The notes under the pieces were generated by a model, which searched no databases, was not told where the DNA came from, and worked only from the letters and a program-made list of their open reading frames with translations. A stretch of DNA of 32,742 nucleotides from Phycisphaerae bacterium SM23_30. GTDB taxonomy: Bacteria > Planctomycetota > Phycisphaerae > Sedimentisphaerales > SM23-30. Position 1 is the stretch's first letter; every line of letters begins with the position of its first letter. Made by a program: the position numbers and the translations under genes. Where the stretch lies: assembly GCA_001303695.1 (NCBI GenBank), contig LJUC01000008.1:1-32742 (forward strand). The letters run 5' to 3'. Below, in pieces: positions 24,258 through 32,742 of this stretch.

Positions 24258-24269
24258 GCCGCTGTCCAA
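24256..24269. repeat. Right arm of the 14-bp inverted repeat bounding the DUF123 gene
   Basis: AAGCCGCTGTCCAA overlaps the nuclease stop codon and mirrors 23899-23912 exactly. No target-site duplication is obvious outside the arms. Confidence 0.6.
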
Positions 24270-24315
24270 ACTAAGGTGTTTCTCATTCTTTCCTCCGCCC
24301 GCGCGTTTTCTTCTT

Positions 24316-25341
24316 TCATGCAACGGCTTCTGCCAAAGCCTTTCTCTTGGCCGGGGAAGCAATAAAAATCAACACCATACCGTCGCAGACAAGTTTTTGC
24401 GGATCGGGATTATATTCAAAATCAGCCTCATCACCCTGCTGACAGGCGATTGTTAAAACTCCGGTCTCTCGATAAAGATCATTCAAGGTTTTGCCCACAA
24501 AGGCCGACCCCTGGGACACCGTAACCTGCTCCAGTCGAACTCCTGATTCCTTTTTATCACGCAGCATAACATCAAGAAACGTCACTACGCGCGGCCGGAT
24601 CAATTCCGACGCGATACGCAATCCCCCTATGCGCGAAGGACAAACCAAACGGCTGGCCCCGGCCTTACGCAGCTTACTTTGCGTATGGGGTGAATCATAT
24701 TTAGCTGCCAGTTCCAAGTTGGGATTGAGTTCCCCGGCCTCCAGAATAAGATAAACATTTTCCTTATCGGTCTCCATACACGCCACCAGAGACTTGGCCT
24801 TTTTAATGCCGGCGCTGATGAGGACATTTTCATCGGCAGGGTCGCCCTCAATGGAAATTAGGGCAGGAATTTCGTTCCGAAGCTTTTCAATGCTGGCCGG
24901 ATCGTCGTCAACCACTACAAAAGGACGCTGCGTTTGATAAAGCTCATGGGCCACGAAAATCCCCACGCCCTTGATGCCGCAGATAATATAATGCTGGTCC
25001 ATCTTTTGTATCCTTTTCAGAAATTTCTTACGCTGAAAATACTTCTTGAACCTTCCCTCGACTAAAAAGGCCGTAAAATTCGATATGATATAAGCCACCA
25101 ATATCATATACAAAAAAATGGCTATGATATTGAAAATCGTCAGCAAGCTGCTATCTTTGATGTTGATTAGGTCCTCATAGCCGATGGTGGAGATGGTGAT
25201 CGTTACCATATAAACGCACCGCAAAAACGACACCTCCTGCCCTTCATACCGCGCCAGACCGTACAAGACCACCGAGGAAAGCAACAGCAGCATCGCCAAC
25301 AGCATTACCGGCTTGAGAATTTTCTTAATCTCATCGTCCAT
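24316..25341 (-). CDS. Two-TM potassium channel with TrkA-N (RCK) and TrkA-C domains
   Basis: The 341-residue inner-membrane protein has two transmembrane helices (about 9-30 and 66-92) around a pore loop. It is followed by a Rossmann-type RCK/TrkA-N domain (about 116-235, starting with IICGIKGVG) and a TrkA-C domain (about 255-340). This is the architecture of MthK-like ligand-gated potassium channels. The filter reads TISTIGYED (49-57), whereas the classical form is TVGYGD, so the last filter glycine is Glu (E56). Other bacterial TrkA-N channels also vary at this site, so function is still plausible, but ion selectivity is uncertain. No clear Shine-Dalgarno precedes the ATG. It is convergent with the DUF123 gene. 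Confidence 0.9.
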   Translation of the reverse strand: MDDEIKKILKPVMLLAMLLLLSSVVLYGLARYEGQEVSFLRCVYMVTITISTIGYEDLINIKDSSLLTIFNIIAIFLYMILVAYIISNFTAFLVEGRFKKYFQRKKFLKRIQKMDQHYIICGIKGVGIFVAHELYQTQRPFVVVDDDPASIEKLRNEIPALISIEGDPADENVLISAGIKKAKSLVACMETDKENVYLILEAGELNPNLELAAKYDSPHTQSKLRKAGASRLVCPSRIGGLRIASELIRPRVVTFLDVMLRDKKESGVRLEQVTVSQGSAFVGKTLNDLYRETGVLTIACQQGDEADFEYNPDPQKLVCDGMVLIFIASPAKRKALAEAVA

Positions 25342-25513
25342 AGTTGAACCAAAATATATTCCGAATGTACGAAATTGTCAATATTCTTGTAAAGCCTGCG
25401 GTTTTGCTTTAATATAATTGCTTGCATCATCGGAAAAATCGAGTAAAATTATCGAGCAACCTGGCAAAAGAGCTGATAAGATCGATCTGGCCAGCTTCAC
25501 AGGAGAATGAATC

Positions 25514-25966
25514 ATGATAAAATTCGAATCCTTTGTAGATATTTTGGAATTCGCCATCGCCAGGGAAGTCGAAGCCCACCAGTTTTATCAGGATATGGCC
25601 CAGCAAACCGAAGACCGCGATATGCACAATGTCCTTCTCGGTTTTGCCCAGGAGGAGTTGCGCCACAAAGCCAAACTCGAAATGGAACTCGTCAAAGCCG
25701 GCCGCGTGGTCGCCGATCCGGAAGAGATCACTAATTTTGAATATACCGATCATTTGGAACATTATAATCCCCTGAATAAGGAATATCGCGAATTGCTTCA
25801 AACCGCCATTAAAAAGGAAAAACTCTCCTTTCGCTTTTACCTCGACCTGGCCTTGGCGGTTAAAGACCGGGATGTCCGCGAAACGCTCATCGCCCTGGCC
25901 GAAGAAGAGGCCCGCCATAAAGTCGTGCTTGAAATCGAATACGACGTCATCACTCCCAAAAAATAA
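25514..25966 (+). CDS. Small ferritin-like diiron protein (rubrerythrin-type, no rubredoxin domain)
   Basis: A 150-residue four-helix bundle protein. Two ExxH metal motifs are visible, E48-LR-H51 and E132-AR-H135, together with E20 and E102 at the matching helix positions. This gives the repeated pattern of a rubrerythrin or ferritin-like diiron site. The C-terminal rubredoxin iron site (two CxxC) of classical rubrerythrin is missing. Family members reduce peroxide or handle iron in anaerobes and microaerophiles, and the exact role here is inferred. AGGAG eight bases before the ATG is a good ribosome-binding site. It is divergent from the potassium channel and 41 bp ahead of the dipeptidase gene. 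Confidence 0.92.
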   Translation: MIKFESFVDILEFAIAREVEAHQFYQDMAQQTEDRDMHNVLLGFAQEELRHKAKLEMELVKAGRVVADPEEITNFEYTDHLEHYNPLNKEYRELLQTAIKKEKLSFRFYLDLALAVKDRDVRETLIALAEEEARHKVVLEIEYDVITPKK

Positions 25967-26007
25967 TTCCTAACTGCTATGGTTTAAAAAATTACCGGAG
26001 GTCTAAC

Positions 26008-27555
26008 ATGAAAAGATTCAAATCCACTCAAATCAACTTTTGGTCCTGGTTTATCGCTCTTACCTTTTTGCTGGTCATTTCCCATCTGTCAGTTGTTATG
26101 GCCCAGCCATCACGGGATATTGATACCGATGGCTGTACTAGTGTTATCGTCGGGCGGCTGGCCTCTGTCGATGGCGCCACGATGACATCTCATTCCTGCG
26201 ACAGCGGCACGGACCGCACCTGGATCAACGTCGTGCCGCATCAGAAACACTCGCCGGGATCGATGGCGAAGATATATTCCCGCTCCAAGAGGACATATGG
26301 GCCGGAAGACCCGGGCACGGTCATCGGTGAAATACCCCAGGCATCCGAGACCTACGCCTATATCAATACCGCCTATGCCTGTATGAATGAATATCAATTA
26401 GCTATCGGCGAAACCACCTGCGGCGGCAAACGCGAACTCCGTAGTAATGAAGGAATTATAGATTGCCCGGAGCTATACCGGCTGGTCCTGGAACGCGCCA
26501 AGACCGCCCGAGGAGCTATCAAGGTCGCCGACGAACTGACCAAGGAATACGGTTATATCGATACCGGAGAATGCTTTACGTTTGCTGATCCGAAAGAGAC
26601 CTGGCACTTCGAGATCCTCGGGCCCGGCAAAGGTAAAAAAGGCGCGGTCTGGGCGGCCGTACGGATACCGGACGATCACGTGGGAGTATCAGCTAACGCC
26701 CATCGCATTCAGGAAATAGACCTGAGCAAGCCTGACTATTATTTGGCCTCGGATAATGTGTTTTCGCTGGCGGAGGAATTGGGCCTTTGGGACCCGGACG
26801 GCCAGGAGCCTTTCGTGTTTTGTCACGTATATGCCAATCGTCGCGGCAACCTGCGGGAATGGCGGGCCCTGTCTCTGGTAGCGCCCTCGCTGAAGCTGGA
26901 CCCCAAGGCGATAGATTATCCCTTATCGGTCAAAGCGGAAAGAAAACTGTCGGTTAAGGATGTTCTGGCGATTTTTCGGGATAATTATCAGGGGACGGAA
27001 TTTGACGTATTGAAAGATGTCGATAGTCCGTTCGCCAGTTACTTCCTTGACAGCGACATGAGGCAGCTTTTAAATATCGGTCGGCAGCGGGCGATCTGCT
27101 GTGAGCGGGCGACGTATTTAACCGTTACCCAGTCGCGGGATTGGCTGTGCGATCCGGTGGGCGGGGTGGTGTGGCTGGGCTATGATAATCCTATCACCAC
27201 GCCGCATACGCCCTTCTATTGCGGCATAACGCGGATGCCGGATTCCTACATGGTTGATGGCCGAAGAGGTTACCAAGACCACTGCGCCTGGTGGGCCTAT
27301 CGCCGGGTCAGTAAATTCGCCCTGTTCCGCTGGCAGGATATGACTAAAGACATAAATAAAACCTGGCAGGAGATCGAAGATAGCGCCTTCGCCCGGCAAA
27401 AAGAGTTTGAAGCCAAGGCGGTGCAGTTCTATAATCAAAACCCGCAAAAGTGCACCGAATTCTTAACCCAATACAGCGTCGATACCGCCCACCAGGCCGT
27501 TGAAGCATATAAAAAATTATATGAGGAACTGGTGTTCAAGTACTACTCGCGTTAA
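26008..27555 (+). CDS. Secreted C69 (U34) family dipeptidase
   Basis: The 515-residue protein has a signal peptide (about 1-32, ending VVMA). The predicted nucleophile C43 lies in DTDGCTSVIVGRLASVDGAT, the conserved N-terminal block of the C69 Ntn-hydrolase family. Autoprocessing just before the Cys, removing about ten residues after the signal peptide, is expected from the family. Further family segments are visible, including YPLSVKAERKLSVKDVLAIF and the RDNYQGTEFD region. It should cleave dipeptides in the periplasm or outside. CCGGAGG six bases before the ATG supports the start. It follows the ferritin-like gene and precedes an M14-like lipoprotein gene on the same strand. Confidence 0.93.
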   Translation: MKRFKSTQINFWSWFIALTFLLVISHLSVVMAQPSRDIDTDGCTSVIVGRLASVDGATMTSHSCDSGTDRTWINVVPHQKHSPGSMAKIYSRSKRTYGPEDPGTVIGEIPQASETYAYINTAYACMNEYQLAIGETTCGGKRELRSNEGIIDCPELYRLVLERAKTARGAIKVADELTKEYGYIDTGECFTFADPKETWHFEILGPGKGKKGAVWAAVRIPDDHVGVSANAHRIQEIDLSKPDYYLASDNVFSLAEELGLWDPDGQEPFVFCHVYANRRGNLREWRALSLVAPSLKLDPKAIDYPLSVKAERKLSVKDVLAIFRDNYQGTEFDVLKDVDSPFASYFLDSDMRQLLNIGRQRAICCERATYLTVTQSRDWLCDPVGGVVWLGYDNPITTPHTPFYCGITRMPDSYMVDGRRGYQDHCAWWAYRRVSKFALFRWQDMTKDINKTWQEIEDSAFARQKEFEAKAVQFYNQNPQKCTEFLTQYSVDTAHQAVEAYKKLYEELVFKYYSR

Positions 27556-27576
27556 GAAACGCATTAATGACGAATT

Positions 27577-27619
27577 ACGAAGCCCAAATTACGATTAAAT
27601 AACGAAATCCAAATGACGA
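27577..27619. repeat. Two copies of an ACGAAnnCCAAATnACGA unit
   Basis: An 18-bp unit occurs at 27577-27594 and 27602-27619, with 15 of 18 positions identical and a 25-bp period. Partial ACGAA and ACGAAT words extend on both sides. It lies in the 212-bp gap after the dipeptidase gene. Motifs like this recur between genes in other environmental bacteria, so it may be a remnant of a dispersed repeat. Confidence 0.5.
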
Positions 27620-27767
27620 ATATGGATACTCATAACCAACAACTGGCGCTGTGGGCCGTTAGGGCATAAATAAGTTGTTGCGGGGGGCGGGGGGAGATGT
27701 TATAAGGGTGGGTAATTGGTTCAATGGCAGTTTCTAAGGAACGTGGTGATTGTAAGGAGACAGTATC

Positions 27768-30341
27768 ATGAAGGCCACAAAAGGACTGATTTTATTAACA
27801 CTGGGACTGTTATTTGTTGGTTGTGAGACGGTGCCGAGGCCGGTGGCAATGGGTCCGATCCCGACACCAACGGAGTTTTTCGGCTTTGAGGTAGGGACCA
27901 ATAAGATGCTGGTCCCGCCGGATGGGATTATAAACTATTTCCGGAAAATGGCGGAGGCGTCCGGCAGGATGATCTTTCAAGAGGTGGGCCGGACCACGGA
28001 CGATCATGCCTTCGTGATGGCGATAATCTCCTCGGAAGAGAATATCCTGAATATCGAAAGATACCGGCAGATGAACGCCAAACTGGCGGATCCGCGGTTG
28101 ATTAGCGACGCCGAGGCCCGGCAAATTATCCGGGACGGAAAAGCAGTAGTGGCCATCAACGCGGGGATTCACTCGACGGAGGTAGGGCCGATCCAGGCCT
28201 TGAATATAGTGGCCTATGAGCTGGCGACGGGTCAGACGGAGTATATAAAAAATCTGCTGGACAACACCATCATCATCCTCAATCCCATACATAACCCGGA
28301 CGGATATTACATGGTGCATGACTGGTGGAATAAATATGTAGGGACGGAGTTTGAGGGTGCGTCGATGCCCTGGCTGTATCACCGCTACACCGGTCATGAC
28401 GACAACCGGGACTGGTATTTCTTCAGCCAAAAGATGACGCAGTTGACAATCAAGCACCTGTACGAACAATGGCATCCGCAAATCGTGGTGGATATGCACC
28501 AGATGGGGTCGAGTGGGGCGCGGATTTTTGTGCCGCCGTTTGTCGATCCATATGAGCATAATATCGATCCGATCCTGCAGGCTAATGTCAACATGCTGGG
28601 AACCTACATGCAGAACCGGATGACGGCCCAGGATTTTGCGGGTGTGGAATCGCATAAACGCTACGACGCCTGGACGCCGGGCAGGGCCTTTCAGCATTAT
28701 CACGGGGCGGTGCGGATCTTAACGGAGACGGCCAGCGTGCAACTGGCGGCGCCTATCAGCGTATCGCCCGACGCTTTGGCGCGGGGGGGTTATCTGACAC
28801 GCTCGGTTTTTCACCCCTTGCCGTGGCAGGGCGGCGAATGGAAGCTGAAAGATATCGTCGATTATAACGTGGCGGCGGCCTTTGCGGTGATCGAAAATGC
28901 GGCGTTGACGCGTCAGACGTGGCTGAGTAATTTTTATGAGGTGGGCAAAAACGCCATCGCGGAAAAAGTCAATCCCTGTGCGGTCATAATCCCCGCCGGC
29001 CAGCGTGATCCTTACACCACCAAATGGCTGATCAAGGTTCTGCAGACGGGGATGGTGGAAGTTCACTTGGCGACGCGGCCCTTTTCGGCGGACGGCCGTC
29101 GCTTTGAGGCGGGCAGCGCCGTTATCTATATGAATCAGCCTTATTACAGTTTCGCCAAGACCCTGCTGGAAAGGCAGGTATATCCGGAATTCACGCAGTA
29201 TCCGGGCGGGCCCCTGATGCGGCCCTATGATTACGTGGCCCATACGCTGCCCCTCTTGATGGGAGTGGACGTGGTCTGGATTAATAATCCCTTCGAGGCT
29301 AACACCCGGTTGATGCAAATGCCGGAGATCAACCCGCCGACGATCTCGACCGGACCGGCGCCGCATGGGTTTATCATCTCGCACGACACCAACGCCATGT
29401 TTATCATCGCCAATCGGTTGCTGGCCGACGGGGCGGACGTCTATTGGACAAGCGAACCCTTCGACGACGGCGGGAAAAAATACCCGGCTGGAACCGTTAT
29501 AGTTTTCGCCCAGGGCAATCAGGCGGACAGATTGCGGAAAATGGCCCAGGAATTGAACATCGACCTGATCGCGCGGGGACGTTTAGCTCGGACCCTGAAA
29601 GGATATAAGCTCAATCCGGTTAACCTGGCTCATTATCAATCTTGGTCAGGCAATATGAGTGAAGGATGGACGCGGTGGGTATTGGAACAATTTGAATTCA
29701 ACGCCGAGACGACCCATAACGAAGTAATTACAGCAGGCAACCTAAACCGCAACTTTAATACGCTGTTGTTTTCCAACTACAGCGCCAACGAAATTATGCG
29801 CGGCCGCAGCGGTAATACGCCGCCCGAATATACCGGCGGCATCGGAGCCGAAGGGGTGGAAAATATCAGGGAATTCCTGCAAAACGGAGGAACGCTGATC
29901 ACCTACGGCAGCAGCGTCGATTTTGCGATCGGCGAACTGGGCCTGAAAGTCACCAACACCCTCAGGCAGGCCGGTGAAATTGTGGCGCCCGGCTCCCTCC
30001 TGAGGACCACTAACGACACCAATCACCCGATCGCCTATGGGATGGAAAGGGACGGTAATCTGTTCTACCGAAACGCCGCGATCTTCGATGTGCAGGATGG
30101 AACCGTTATCTCCCGTTACCCGAACACCAACGATCTGCTGCTGAGCGGCTGGCTGGAAGGCGGAGAAAACCTGAGAAATAAAATTAACCTGGTGGAGGTT
30201 CCCTATGGCCAGGGACGCGTGGTACTGATCGGATTTGATCCGGTCTATCGGGCCCAGGCGCAAGCTAACTTTAAGTTCCTTTTTAATGCCATGTTTTACG
30301 GCGCCGCCCGCCCGGCGGATATTCCGGAGACGTTGGAGTAA
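27768..30341 (+). CDS. Large M14-like peptidase, probable lipoprotein
   Basis: The 857-residue product begins with a lipoprotein-type signal: a hydrophobic stretch ending in LLFVGC, with C19 as the likely lipidated residue. F at -3 is atypical. M14 catalytic features follow: H135 and E138 in AGIHSTEVGP, HNPDGYY (175-181), R214 in DDNRDWYF, H244 in VDMHQMGSSG and E320 in RILTETAS. The remaining 500 residues hold a family-specific C-terminal region with a possible glutamine amidotransferase-like beta/alpha fold near the end. This size and layout match the 850-900-residue M14 group common in bacteria with rich secretomes. It probably faces the periplasm and processes peptides. AAGGAG before the ATG supports the start. 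Confidence 0.9.
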   Translation: MKATKGLILLTLGLLFVGCETVPRPVAMGPIPTPTEFFGFEVGTNKMLVPPDGIINYFRKMAEASGRMIFQEVGRTTDDHAFVMAIISSEENILNIERYRQMNAKLADPRLISDAEARQIIRDGKAVVAINAGIHSTEVGPIQALNIVAYELATGQTEYIKNLLDNTIIILNPIHNPDGYYMVHDWWNKYVGTEFEGASMPWLYHRYTGHDDNRDWYFFSQKMTQLTIKHLYEQWHPQIVVDMHQMGSSGARIFVPPFVDPYEHNIDPILQANVNMLGTYMQNRMTAQDFAGVESHKRYDAWTPGRAFQHYHGAVRILTETASVQLAAPISVSPDALARGGYLTRSVFHPLPWQGGEWKLKDIVDYNVAAAFAVIENAALTRQTWLSNFYEVGKNAIAEKVNPCAVIIPAGQRDPYTTKWLIKVLQTGMVEVHLATRPFSADGRRFEAGSAVIYMNQPYYSFAKTLLERQVYPEFTQYPGGPLMRPYDYVAHTLPLLMGVDVVWINNPFEANTRLMQMPEINPPTISTGPAPHGFIISHDTNAMFIIANRLLADGADVYWTSEPFDDGGKKYPAGTVIVFAQGNQADRLRKMAQELNIDLIARGRLARTLKGYKLNPVNLAHYQSWSGNMSEGWTRWVLEQFEFNAETTHNEVITAGNLNRNFNTLLFSNYSANEIMRGRSGNTPPEYTGGIGAEGVENIREFLQNGGTLITYGSSVDFAIGELGLKVTNTLRQAGEIVAPGSLLRTTNDTNHPIAYGMERDGNLFYRNAAIFDVQDGTVISRYPNTNDLLLSGWLEGGENLRNKINLVEVPYGQGRVVLIGFDPVYRAQAQANFKFLFNAMFYGAARPADIPETLE

Positions 30342-30666
30342 ACGCATGGGGCAAAGCCCTGCCCAATAAAGTAGGTACACAACAATTAAACCACGTAATC
30401 CCTGGTGTATCCTGGGACCACAACCAAAGAATAATTTATCCACTGATAGTACAGAGGACACGGATTTTTAATAAGGTATTGCTTGGCCATGCTACTTATA
30501 ATAGATTCATCGCTATGCTCGGAATAACGGCAGTAACACTCGAAATGACAACAGAGCGTTTTTACAAACCAGGGACAGGCTCGGTATAACAAGCAAATCC
30601 CCCGGTTTTACGCCGGGGATTAGATATTCAAGAATGTTCATAGTTTAATACAAAAGGAGAATTGGG
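30342..30666. other. 325-bp gene-free gap with decayed repeat-like sequence
   Basis: No coding gene is supported. Stretches such as TATCCACTGATAGTACAGAG and a run reading TCGCTATGCTCGGAATAACG resemble intergenic filler repeats seen in many environmental genomes, though no second copy occurs here. A hairpin near its end is listed separately. AGGAG at 30655-30659 is the ribosome-binding site of the next gene. Confidence 0.45.
30596..30621. other. GC-rich hairpin upstream of the S9-like gene
   Basis: AATCCCC-GG pairs with CC-GGGGATT through 9 bp with one bulged C, around a 7-nt loop. No T tract follows, so it is not a clear terminator. It could be a REP-like element or a leader structure 46 bp ahead of the next gene. 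Confidence 0.35.
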
Positions 30667-32742
30667 ATGAAAACGGTAAAAACTAAAATGCTTGTTTTGA
30701 CTTTTGTCTGGGCGTTGCTGCCGGTAAGTCTGCTGTCGGCCCAGAGCGAGAAGAAGGTTTTAACGCTGGAGGATTACGGCCGGTGGAATCGGATCACTTC
30801 GACGTCGCTTTCTGATGACGGCGAATGGATCAGCTATGGCTATCAGCCCTTGGAGGGTGATCAGACGCTTTACATAAAAAATTTGGACACCGAAAAGATT
30901 TATGAGATTTTCTGCGGCAGCGGGCCGGTATTTTCCCAGGACGGTTTATGGGCGGCATACCGGCTGAGTAAACCAACGGCAAAACCCAAGAAAGAGGATA
31001 AGGAAAAACCAGCAGAACCGGAAAAGATCGTGCCGGGAGTACAGTTATTAAACCTGCAGACCGGTGAAAAATACACCTTTGAAAATGCGTCGTCGTTTCA
31101 ATTTTCACCCCGGAGTGATTTTCTGGCATTGCGCAAGCCCAAAACCGACAGGGAAGCCGAACATCAGGGCAGCGATTTGATACTGCATAACCTCCGGACG
31201 CATCTTGATCTGAATATCGGCAACGTGGGCAGTTTTCAATTTAATATCAAAGGTACGCTGATGGCTTACACCATCGACGCCGAGAACAAGGCCGGCAACG
31301 GGATTTTCATTATGGTGCTGGAAACCGGTCAACTGCGGCCGCTGGATACCGACGAGGCGGAGTATGCGCAGCTTACCTGGGACGATCAGGGACGCGAAGA
31401 AACGCTGAAATATGGCTATAAAGGGACGGCGCTGGCGGTTTTGAAGGGCAATACGAAAGAAAATTTCACCCAAAAGGAAAATGTGCTGATGGTTTTTACG
31501 GCTTTAGACGTGCCGCGGCATTATAAAATCGTCTGTGATCCGGCCACCGACGAGGGATTCCCGGACAATATGGTGCTCAGCGAAAAGGCAAGGCTCTCCT
31601 GGAGCGAGGATAATTCGCGGGTTTTTTGTGCGATCAAAGAACAGGAGCCGGAACCGGAAAAACTCGACGAACCGGTGGCCAACGTCGATGTCTGGCACTG
31701 GAAAGATGAGCGGATTCAATCGGTGCAGATGCGGCGGGCTTCCCGCGACCGTAATTTTACTTATCAGGCGGTCTTTAATCTGAACAACCGCCGCTTTGTG
31801 CGTTTGACCGATGATAACATGCAATCGATCACCCTGACTCAGGACGGTAAATTTGGTATCGGCCGCAACGATAAGCCCTATATTGCCGACGTGAACTGGG
31901 GCGGGGCGCCGGCGGATTACTACCGGGTGAATATTGCCAATGGCGAAAGAAAGTTGTTTGTCGAGGCGCTGGGCCGCTCGATGGGGCTGTCGCCCGACGA
32001 TCGGAATTATCTTTACTTGAAAGAAAAGCAACTCTGGGTGTATAATCTGGATACCGAGCAAACGGTGAACATCTCTCAATCGGCACCGGTGAATTTTGTC
32101 AACGTGGACGACGATCATCCCTATGAGAAGCCCGCTTTTGGATTGGCCGGCTGGACCAAAGACGGTCAGGCCGTCATTGTCAATCATCGCTACGACTTGT
32201 GGCGGCTGGAGCTGGACGGCTCGAAAGCCGCCAATATCACCGCGGGAGTGGGCGAGAGGGAGGCGATACGATTTCGCTATACCAACCTAGATCGGCAGGA
32301 GCGGTTCATCGACACCGATAAGCCGCTGCTTTTATCGATGTATGGTCAATGGACGAAAAAGTCAGGGTATGCTCGATTAAGTATCGGCAGCGAGCCGGAA
32401 GAAATTATATATTTAGATAAAAGCATCGGCCGTCTCAGTAAAGCCAAAAATGCCGACAAGATCATATTCACCATGCAGACGTTTGTGGATTTTCCGGATT
32501 ACTACGTCAGTGACGTTAACTTTGAAAATATGGTCAAAATCACCGACGCCAATCCCCAGCAGGCCGAATACGCCTGGAGCCCCGGCAGAGTGCTGATTGA
32601 TTATGAAAACTCCAGAGGCGTGCGTCTGCAGGGTACTTTAGCCCTGCCGGCCGGTTATGAGGAAGGCAAAAAGTATCCGATGATAATATATTTTTATGAA
32701 AAGATGTCGCAGAATCATCACAGTTATTCCAATCCCTCGTTC
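30667..32742 (+). CDS. Secreted S9-like (prolyl oligopeptidase family) peptidase, 3' end missing
   Basis: An open frame of 692 codons runs to the window edge without a stop. Residues 1-25 form a signal peptide ending LLSA. The visible part is a long beta-propeller-like region in which segments such as SLSDDGEWISYGYQP, FQFSPRSDFLALRKP and LSPDDRNYLYLKEKQ alternate, as in S9/DPP-like enzymes. Near the edge, RGVRLQGTLALPAGYEEGKK and YPMIIYFYE match the start of the alpha/beta hydrolase domain of S9 peptidases. The catalytic Ser-Asp-His would lie beyond the window, so activity cannot be judged. Family enzymes cleave short peptides, often next to proline. AGGAG before the ATG supports the start. 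It is the third rightward peptidase gene in a row. Confidence 0.88.
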   Translation, partial: MKTVKTKMLVLTFVWALLPVSLLSAQSEKKVLTLEDYGRWNRITSTSLSDDGEWISYGYQPLEGDQTLYIKNLDTEKIYEIFCGSGPVFSQDGLWAAYRLSKPTAKPKKEDKEKPAEPEKIVPGVQLLNLQTGEKYTFENASSFQFSPRSDFLALRKPKTDREAEHQGSDLILHNLRTHLDLNIGNVGSFQFNIKGTLMAYTIDAENKAGNGIFIMVLETGQLRPLDTDEAEYAQLTWDDQGREETLKYGYKGTALAVLKGNTKENFTQKENVLMVFTALDVPRHYKIVCDPATDEGFPDNMVLSEKARLSWSEDNSRVFCAIKEQEPEPEKLDEPVANVDVWHWKDERIQSVQMRRASRDRNFTYQAVFNLNNRRFVRLTDDNMQSITLTQDGKFGIGRNDKPYIADVNWGGAPADYYRVNIANGERKLFVEALGRSMGLSPDDRNYLYLKEKQLWVYNLDTEQTVNISQSAPVNFVNVDDDHPYEKPAFGLAGWTKDGQAVIVNHRYDLWRLELDGSKAANITAGVGEREAIRFRYTNLDRQERFIDTDKPLLLSMYGQWTKKSGYARLSIGSEPEEIIYLDKSIGRLSKAKNADKIIFTMQTFVDFPDYYVSDVNFENMVKITDANPQQAEYAWSPGRVLIDYENSRGVRLQGTLALPAGYEEGKKYPMIIYFYEKMSQNHHSYSNPSF

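Noticed and set aside
23928-24362. 144-codon leftward frame over the DUF123 region
   Set aside because: It is antisense to the frameshifted nuclease gene, which has clear family motifs, and it overlaps the end of the channel gene.
27577-27619. CRISPR-like array
   Set aside because: There are only two 18-bp imperfect units with a 7-bp spacer. The spacing is too short and no cas gene is present.
27810-28703. 297-codon frame opposite the M14-like lipoprotein gene
   Set aside because: It is an antisense shadow with basic, low-information sequence and no plausible start signal.
29742-30461. 239-codon leftward frame reaching into the gap after the lipoprotein gene
   Set aside because: Most of it is antisense to the lipoprotein gene, and the part in the gap looks like decayed intergenic sequence.

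Overview
The window looks like a chromosomal segment from a planctomycete, most likely of the Phycisphaerae type. This is inferred from protein style rather than from a marker gene. One very long secreted protein begins with a LEPRxLL-like sorting motif. Another ends in the short dockerin-like calcium loop (GDHNGDCVVNLIDL) common in that group. Secreted peptidases are numerous, Shine-Dalgarno signals are uneven in strength, and base composition is moderate. There is no prophage, insertion sequence or CRISPR array that I can support.

Layout. At 203-3787 the glutamyl- and glutaminyl-tRNA synthetase genes (gltX, glnS) are divergent around a short AT-rich region with a 16-bp palindrome. At 3949-10431 lies a leftward block: a DNRLRE/YD-repeat/dockerin surface protein, a YfcE/MJ0936-type phosphodiesterase, glucose-6-phosphate dehydrogenase (zwf), tRNA-Tyr and an HD-GYP protein with a PilZ-like tail. 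At 10878-14678 is a 1266-residue secreted metzincin-like protease with ASH-type repeats. A 1-kb gene-free region (14679-15701) follows. It holds several strong inverted repeats, including a candidate structured RNA ending in a T tract and an orphan intrinsic terminator. At 15702-21352 are a membrane-anchored protein with a pseudopilin-like tail, then a sodium/solute symporter, a galactokinase-like GHMP kinase and a CPBP membrane protease in a tight rightward series. tRNA-Val follows.

From 21574 to the right edge most genes encode exported peptidases: an M14 carboxypeptidase with calcium-loop insertions, a C69 dipeptidase, an M14-like lipoprotein and an S9-like protein cut by the window end. 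Among them lie a frameshifted DUF123 GIY-YIG nuclease gene bounded by a perfect 14-bp inverted repeat, a two-TM potassium channel with a variant filter, and a small ferritin-like diiron protein.

Taken together the segment suggests a heterotroph that degrades protein outside the cytoplasm, imports a sugar-like solute with sodium and phosphorylates it, and uses cyclic-di-GMP. The least explained parts are the structured gene-free region at 15.27-15.53 kb and the inverted-repeat-bounded nuclease pseudogene at 23.9-24.3 kb.
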